From Candidatus Riflebacteria bacterium HGW-Riflebacteria-1 (GTDB taxonomy: Bacteria > Muiribacteriota > Ozemobacteria > Ozemobacterales > Ozemobacteraceae), in assembly GCA_002839445.1 (NCBI GenBank), contig PGYB01000021.1, positions 15,917-79,916 on the forward strand: a stretch of 64,000 nt of DNA, written 5' to 3'. The translations under genes were made by a program, and so were the position numbers. Below, piece by piece: positions 59,322-64,000 of this stretch (positions are counted from its first letter, which is position 1; each line of letters begins with the position of its first letter). The notes below the pieces were generated by a model. It was given only the letters and a program-made list of their open reading frames with translations, had not been told where the DNA came from and ran no database searches.

Positions 59322-60023
59322 CTAATTCTGGTCGTGGGGGTCGGTATACCAGTTGCGGTTTTGACCGGGGTTGTTGATGATCGAGTTCAGAATGGTGGGA
59401 TTGGCGGTATCCATAAAATCTGCAACAAACTTTTCGCCGTGCTGACCGCTGTTTTCTTCCTGGTCAAACAACTGCAGCGAGATTCTGAAAAAACTGCGTG
59501 AAAAACCTGCTGAAGTAACGGTTTCAGGGCGAATTTCGAAAAAATTCACCTGATCGCTGAGAGTGCGAAAAGTATTTGGCCCCGGTGGCAGCTTTGGATG
59601 TGTGACCAGACGCCGCTCCAGCTTTTTGAACGGCGAACCCGGGCGGCTCGACAGCCGGTATTCGACGCGGTTCATGCGACGATAGCTCTCGGGGCCGCTG
59701 TTAGTAGGTATTACCTTGTCTTCATAGGCACCACCGTTAAATGTGAAAAATGAAAGCGTGATGTCGCTGCCGCTGCTGGTTTCGGTAAAGATGTCGTTGA
59801 TGTCCTGCGTGGTGTCGTTGACAAACACAAAGCATGAAATCGCGAGATCCATCTTTAGCTGACTCAGAATCTGCTGGCCTTCCATGACCACGCGATTGCG
59901 CTGCAAGCCTTTGCTGGCAGAACGCTGACCATGCGACATGATGCGAAAAGTCGGAATCAAAATCAGCATGAGAATCGCGCAAACAACCATCAACTCAACC
60001 ATGGTAAAAGCTCGTCTTTTCAT
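59322..60023 (-). CDS. Pseudopilin-like protein, GspJ/PilW type
   Basis: A 233-residue protein with a prepilin signal: MKRRA is followed by FTMVELMVV, with Glu5 kept, and a hydrophobic helix to about residue 28. The residue before the cut site is Ala rather than the usual Gly. The globular part (ERRLVTHPKLP, FEIRPETVTSAGFSRSFFRISLQLFDQ) fits a minor pseudopilin of GspJ class. It is the last gene of the operon and is coupled to the upstream pseudopilin by a four-base overlap. Confidence 0.85.
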   Translation of the reverse strand: MKRRAFTMVELMVVCAILMLILIPTFRIMSHGQRSASKGLQRNRVVMEGQQILSQLKMDLAISCFVFVNDTTQDINDIFTETSSGSDITLSFFTFNGGAYEDKVIPTNSGPESYRRMNRVEYRLSSRPGSPFKKLERRLVTHPKLPPGPNTFRTLSDQVNFFEIRPETVTSAGFSRSFFRISLQLFDQEENSGQHGEKFVADFMDTANPTILNSIINNPGQNRNWYTDPHDQN

Positions 60024-60499
60024 CGTGCCGGCCTCTCCATAACCACGGTAGCGAATTCAAGCTGACTGCGGCTCATCCACGCCCGCACCTTGTTGCCGCT
60101 CTTGACTCTGACGCCTACCGTGATGAGGATTCCATCACCACCACCGCTGACTTTGCTCATGTTCACCATTCGCTCAAATGAATCACATTCGCGAAAATAC
60201 GAAGTAACCGCGAAAATCGGCTTTTCAAGCACACCATGCCATTCACCAAGCGGAAATTTATCGGGCTTATCCATGTATTTAAGCGCCCAGGCATGACCCA
60301 TGCCCTGGCAGAACTCGATCGTTTCGTTGCCGATCGTCTGCCCGAGAAACTCGTAGTAGGCATCCATACTCTGCGAATTCGATGCCTGATTGATCAGAAA
60401 ATACGAAAGCAGGGCCACTGCCATAATGACAGTGCCGATCATCACTTCGATCAGCGAAAACCCGCGTTTTTTTCTATTCCCTTGAGAAGCTGATATCAT
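60020..60499 (-). CDS. Pseudopilin-like protein, GspI/PilV type
   Basis: A 159-residue protein with a canonical prepilin signal, KKRG before FSLIEVMIGTVIMAVALL, with Glu5 present. The rest is a short globular domain of GspI/PilV size. The gene overlaps the upstream large gene by 26 bases and the next by four. It should form part of a pseudopilus tip complex with its neighbours; the major pseudopilin, ATPase and secretin are not in the window. Confidence 0.85.
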   Translation of the reverse strand: MISASQGNRKKRGFSLIEVMIGTVIMAVALLSYFLINQASNSQSMDAYYEFLGQTIGNETIEFCQGMGHAWALKYMDKPDKFPLGEWHGVLEKPIFAVTSYFRECDSFERMVNMSKVSGGGDGILITVGVRVKSGNKVRAWMSRSQLEFATVVMERPAR

Positions 60500-62540
60500 C
60501 GTATCTTATCCATGGTGACATGTTCACTGCGAAAACCTCGCCAGCATCGGTATCGGCACGCAGGCGCGGATCAAATTCCACCCGGCTGGCCGTTGTCGGG
60601 AAACGGCTGAGATAAAGCTGGTCGACACCAACGGCTCCCTGCACCTCGAAAGCGCGCGAAGGCGACAGCGAACCGCTGTTTGAATCATTAAAAGCCAGCA
60701 GACTGGCCTCAACCCTATCTGAAGTAACCAGTCTGATATTGCCGCGCCGCGTAAACAGAATACACAGATCGCGATTCGGGTCTTCACGCTTTAAGCCACA
60801 GTTAAGGGTAAAGCCTGCAGGAGCGAGAATCGCGCCGACCCCTCTTACCAGAATATGATTCTTGCCCGGCGGCGGATCAAAAGTTACATGGTCGAGCTCA
60901 ACGCTGACGACGCCGCGCAGGTTGAGTATGCCGTTCTTTTTGTCGTAAACCCCGTATTTTTCGAGTTCATGCGCACGCAGATAACGTGCCGAAAAGAGTG
61001 CATAGTGGCCAAACGGGCGAAACCCCTCAGAACCGGTCATGTTAAGGTCGCCAAGCAGCGAAGAATCGCGGCCATAAAAACGGGGCGCATCATCAAAGGT
61101 TTCGGTTATTTCGGCCTTCTGCATATTCTGGCCGCTGTAGCAGAGATAGTCTTCGACAAAGTCTGAGGTCAGCGGAATCGGAGGATTCGTGCGCTGTTCG
61201 ACCTGAACCAGGCGCTGCGCCAGCTCAAGACCTTTCTGGTCGGCGGCGGCATTTTCGCGGTAAAAAGTAATATCTGGAGAAAAGCAGGTAAACTTTGAAC
61301 TGTTTTCGAGATCTTGCACGCCCTCAGGCGGGATATCATAAAAATCACCGCTGCCATCGCCAATCTTGGCGCCATCTGCTTCCAGTTCAAAATGAACAAG
61401 ATACAGGTAACGCTGCGTAACAGCGCCACGCACAATACTTTCAAGATAAGCTTTGTCGCCGTTTCCGGCAAAACTGATGCCGGCCGGCATTGGAACGAGC
61501 TTACGGCTGCCTGGCACAACTGAGAGAACCTGACGTGCCTCATCTTCTTTGTCATTGGCCGGAGCGCCGCTTCTGGCGACGGGGTGTGCGCTGATGTTAA
61601 AAAAACCTTTCAGGCCCTGGTATTCAGCAGCCCCATTCTTGTCAAGTTCTGGCAGCAACTTGAGAACCTCTGCCTGGCTGATCTCGAACCTGGCAGTGGG
61701 CAGAGCCGGAATAATTGCGCTGCTCTGCGCGTCGACATCTGAAGTATTCAAAAACACCCGACTGTCTTCGTTGTTGCGGTCAGCGCGGCCAAAATAGACC
61801 AGGCCGCGCCGGGTAGCGGCTATTGACGACTGATCCTGAAGAATCAGCTTTTGGCCATCATTAAAGCTCTGGCCGCGGTAGCCTTCTTTGAATTCGCGCA
61901 GCCCATTTCGCACAAGCAAGGCAAAATCAAGCGGAAACGTCATTGCATAAGAGCTCGCACGCTTCTGATAATTCGAGACAAGACAGACAGTCTTGATGTC
62001 GAACTGGCGGCGACGCTCGCACCCGGCCAGTTCTTTGCTGCCTGCCTTCAGTGAAGCTTTGAGAATGATCTCGAATGTTCCTAACCCTTCGCCTGAATAA
62101 TACTGCTGGTTAGTCGGGCTTGAAGTGCGCTTGTCGAATACTCTGCCGGTCAAGGTGTAATCGAGGGTCGCGCCCTGCAGAAGCACCGACTTGTTAGTTT
62201 CGAACAATGGCGCTTCAAGAGGAAAAGCAGCGTTATCAAGCGCCGACGACTTCATCTGGCTGATAATGCGTTTAGTCAGATCATGATTCGGATCGCGGGT
62301 GTTGATTTGAATCGTGTTAAAGGCCGAATCAAGAATTACTTCGGTATAGTTGCGCAGCTTTTCGCGGTTTACGTGGTAAAAGGCTGAATGCGCCAGTTGT
62401 TTGCTGAAACTGTGATAAAAAAGAATAAAGACGCCCATTATGCTGACAACAGCGATGACAATGTAAAAAACGATACCGCGCCGCGAACTCAGTCGGGCAC
62501 GGTGATCGTCTGCATTTCTATTTACGGTTTTGTGTGTCAA
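60474..62540 (-). CDS. Large GspK/PilX-like protein
   Basis: A 688-residue protein with a type III-like signal SSRRG before IVFYIVIAVVSIMGVFIL, without Glu5, as is typical for GspK-class tip pseudopilins. It is about twice the usual GspK length. The extended mature part (about 45-688) is beta-rich, with no other domain I can name. The unusual size, with two small pseudopilins after it, suggests a specialised tip or a surface-exposed fibre cap. Its ATG overlaps the stop of the anti-sigma gene (ATGA). Confidence 0.75.
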   Translation of the reverse strand: MTHKTVNRNADDHRARLSSRRGIVFYIVIAVVSIMGVFILFYHSFSKQLAHSAFYHVNREKLRNYTEVILDSAFNTIQINTRDPNHDLTKRIISQMKSSALDNAAFPLEAPLFETNKSVLLQGATLDYTLTGRVFDKRTSSPTNQQYYSGEGLGTFEIILKASLKAGSKELAGCERRRQFDIKTVCLVSNYQKRASSYAMTFPLDFALLVRNGLREFKEGYRGQSFNDGQKLILQDQSSIAATRRGLVYFGRADRNNEDSRVFLNTSDVDAQSSAIIPALPTARFEISQAEVLKLLPELDKNGAAEYQGLKGFFNISAHPVARSGAPANDKEDEARQVLSVVPGSRKLVPMPAGISFAGNGDKAYLESIVRGAVTQRYLYLVHFELEADGAKIGDGSGDFYDIPPEGVQDLENSSKFTCFSPDITFYRENAAADQKGLELAQRLVQVEQRTNPPIPLTSDFVEDYLCYSGQNMQKAEITETFDDAPRFYGRDSSLLGDLNMTGSEGFRPFGHYALFSARYLRAHELEKYGVYDKKNGILNLRGVVSVELDHVTFDPPPGKNHILVRGVGAILAPAGFTLNCGLKREDPNRDLCILFTRRGNIRLVTSDRVEASLLAFNDSNSGSLSPSRAFEVQGAVGVDQLYLSRFPTTASRVEFDPRLRADTDAGEVFAVNMSPWIRYDDISFSRE

Positions 62541-63139
62541 TGCAGTTCTATGTCTTCCTGGTCTGGCGAAACAGATATTGTCTGTGCTTCGTCGGTCTTG
62601 CTGGCTTCACTTGCTGCCGCGTCAGCACTGTCGCTGGCCACGGCAACCTCACCATCCATCAGGGCAGTGTCTACTGCCGCGCTGCCAATTTTTATATTAT
62701 CTGTCAGAACTTCTGTTTCGTCAACGCTTACAGCTTGTTCAACTGCAACCTGCACGGGAGATACGGTTTCAGTAGTGTTGACATCGTTACCGGGCATTGC
62801 CTGACGTGAACCGGTCTGCATAAATAGCGCGCCGAGAACTGACAATACACATATGGCGATAATCAGAGGTTTGAGCAGCATAGAACCGGAGCCTGATACC
62901 GGGGCGGAAGCAGCAACTGTCGAAGCAGCGGCGCCGCTTTGCACAGCCTTGAGAATGCCAGCGATCGCAGCAGCTTCTTTGCCGGTCATGGACTTGCGGG
63001 CAGCTTTCATCTGTCTGAGCGACTCAAAAGCCTCGCGGCAGGAACTGCAGGAAGCGATATGCCCGGTCAGCTCTGCTGAAACATTGCCTGAACCAGAAGT
63101 AATCTCTTCGATGAATTTTTCACAGATTCTGGTCGTCAT
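62537..63139 (-). CDS. Anti-sigma factor with zinc-binding N-terminus
   Basis: A 200-residue single-pass membrane protein. The N-terminal 45 residues carry a zf-HC2/ZAS-like pattern with GHIASCSSCREAF (His, then Cys-x-x-Cys). One membrane helix (about 104-122) follows, then a Val/Ala/Ser/acid-rich outer domain. It should hold the ECF sigma factor at the membrane until a signal releases it. The gene overlaps the sigma-factor gene by 20 bases and the GspK-like gene by four, so it is coupled to both. Confidence 0.85.
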   Translation of the reverse strand: MTTRICEKFIEEITSGSGNVSAELTGHIASCSSCREAFESLRQMKAARKSMTGKEAAAIAGILKAVQSGAAASTVAASAPVSGSGSMLLKPLIIAICVLSVLGALFMQTGSRQAMPGNDVNTTETVSPVQVAVEQAVSVDETEVLTDNIKIGSAAVDTALMDGEVAVASDSADAAASEASKTDEAQTISVSPDQEDIELH

Positions 63140-63626
63140 AGCTTTCCCTCTTCCAGTCTGTTTTGATCTTGTCGAGTATTCGCATCATCCGCATTTTAAC
63201 TGCTCCGACAGTTAAACCGGTTAACTCGGCAACGTCATTGAAAGGTAAATCCTGAAAAAACCTGAGCTCTATCAAGATCTGCTCTTCGGCCGAAAGCTTG
63301 TCGAGCATCACCTTGACCTGAGTTCTAGTATTAGAACTGTCTTCAAAAGTATCACAGAAGTCTTTAGAGAAATTCGCTTCAAGAAACCTTCTCTGAACCT
63401 TCTGTCGGCGGGTCCAGTCAATAAAGGCATTTTTCGCAATCGAGAACAGCCAGGACTTGAATGAACGACCGCTTTCATAGCGGTCAAATGCATTATAGGC
63501 CTTCAGATAAACCTCCTGGGCCATGTCATCAACTTCGGCCTCGGGCAACCCGAGATACCTCAGAAAGAATCCAAGCGCCCGATAAGTCTCTTCAAGCAAC
63601 TGCGAAAATTCTTTGTCCCTGTTCAC
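63120..63626 (-). CDS. ECF-type RNA polymerase sigma factor
   Basis: A 168-residue sigma factor with region 2 (GLPEAEVDDMAQEVYLKAYNAF and SFKSWLFSIAKNAFIDWTRRQ) and region 4 (LSAEEQILIELRFFQDLPFNDVAELTGLTVGAVKMRMMRIL). It lacks sigma1.1, as ECF members do. The start is GTG at 63626, eight bases after AAGGAA. It heads the coupled sigma/anti-sigma/pseudopilin unit, so it probably drives that unit and perhaps other surface genes. Its own promoter was not identified. Confidence 0.92.
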   Translation of the reverse strand: MNRDKEFSQLLEETYRALGFFLRYLGLPEAEVDDMAQEVYLKAYNAFDRYESGRSFKSWLFSIAKNAFIDWTRRQKVQRRFLEANFSKDFCDTFEDSSNTRTQVKVMLDKLSAEEQILIELRFFQDLPFNDVAELTGLTVGAVKMRMMRILDKIKTDWKRESYDDQNL

Positions 63627-63692
63627 GCAATTGTTTCCTTCTGCTTGTTATACGTTGCAAAAACACAGAAGATAACAAAAATTTCACAATTT

Positions 63693-64000
63693 TTATGGGG
63701 CATTTTTTATCTCCAGCGTCTTCAATATCAGAACACCATCGGGCGCGCGCCTGAAAGGCAAGGCTCTGACCATTATCAGGTCGCCGGGGCGTAGTCTGAA
63801 GGCCTTGCCTGGTCGTGGCAGAATCATATACTTCTCGCGCTTGTCATTCATCGCAAGAATAGCCCCATCCGGCAGGTCTATCTGCTGAACAACCAGTTTG
63901 TAATCAGCTATTTCAGCAACAACCGGCTGGTAACCCTGTGGTTCGGGAACCTGCGCATCATCGCCAGTACCGGCGAGAAAAAACATAATTCCCAGAAGCA
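63693..64000 (-). CDS. Exported protein of unknown function, truncated by the window edge
   Basis: At least 102 residues, with the 5' end beyond the window. The visible N-terminus (LLGIMFFLAG) looks like the hydrophobic core of a signal peptide, so the ATG at 63986 is probably internal. The mature part contains VQQIDLPDGAILAMNDK and FRLRPGDLIMVRALPF, suggesting a small beta-barrel, SH3- or OB-like. It lies 66 bases upstream of the sigma-factor gene and may belong to the same operon. No function is assigned. Confidence 0.65.
   Translation of the reverse strand, partial: LLGIMFFLAGTGDDAQVPEPQGYQPVVAEIADYKLVVQQIDLPDGAILAMNDKREKYMILPRPGKAFRLRPGDLIMVRALPFRRAPDGVLILKTLEIKNAP

Noticed and set aside
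59250..59501. Short plus-strand frame starting in the hairpin repeat
   Set aside because: It begins inside the repeat and runs antisense to a real pseudopilin gene; composition is atypical.

Overview
The window reads as about 64 kb of chromosome from a free-living Gram-negative bacterium with intermediate G+C content. The evidence is a TolC/RND efflux operon, several lipoproteins, system II cytochrome c maturation, type II secretion-like pseudopilins, an amino-sugar catabolic gene and a surface-polysaccharide operon. Three large membrane-anchored SpoIIE-type PP2C phosphatases, frequent TTG/GTG starts and a protease with a Por/FlgD-like tail suggest a deep-branching lineage such as Riflebacteria or a relative. 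That placement is an inference and is not proven by anything here. No rRNA, CRISPR array, prophage or transposase was seen.

Layout. 0.2-6.2 kb: an ABC sugar importer whose binding protein is fused to its first permease, a second permease, a BadF/GlcNAc-kinase-like sugar kinase and a membrane protein of unknown function, all tightly packed. 6.4-13 kb: a secreted PGRP-type amidase, an AlbA_2 regulator with VPNK peptide repeats, a secreted SpoIID-type protein and nagB. 13-24.9 kb: a large repeat-containing lipoprotein, an orphan LuxR-type regulator, two secreted HExxH proteins, a SpoIIE phosphatase and small unknowns. 24.9-29.9 kb: a zinc-ribbon secreted protein, a propeller-repeat protein, an unknown, and ccsA/resB. 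29.9-39.2 kb: two overlapping giant sensor phosphatases, a TPR protein, a small lipoprotein, YciH/SUI1 and a flavodoxin-ferredoxin protein. 39.3-45.6 kb: a heavy-metal RND efflux operon. 45.7-50.4 kb: asnS, a pRiA4b-like protein, a double zinc-finger protein, a P-loop kinase-like protein and a PIN toxin-antitoxin pair. 50.6-51.2 kb: seven tRNA genes behind one strong promoter. 51.4-59.2 kb: a polysaccharide operon (wecC, B12-radical SAM, bi-domain oxidoreductase, heparinase II/III-like, glycosyltransferase 4). 59.3-64 kb: a minus-strand operon of ECF sigma factor, anti-sigma factor and three pseudopilin-like genes, all overlapping, with a truncated gene at the edge.

Working together. The sugar importer and kinase plus nagB fit uptake of an amino sugar, with the amidase and SpoIID-type proteins acting on peptidoglycan. 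The phosphatases suggest partner-switching control, but no anti-sigma kinase or antagonist is encoded here. The sigma/anti-sigma pair is translationally coupled to the pseudopilins, suggesting a self-contained regulated surface or secretion module. Several intergenic gaps hold short inverted repeats resembling extragenic repeat families seen across unrelated bacteria.

Most functions are assigned from recognisable motifs and gene order only. Starts were chosen by Shine-Dalgarno sequence, signal peptide and promoter position.
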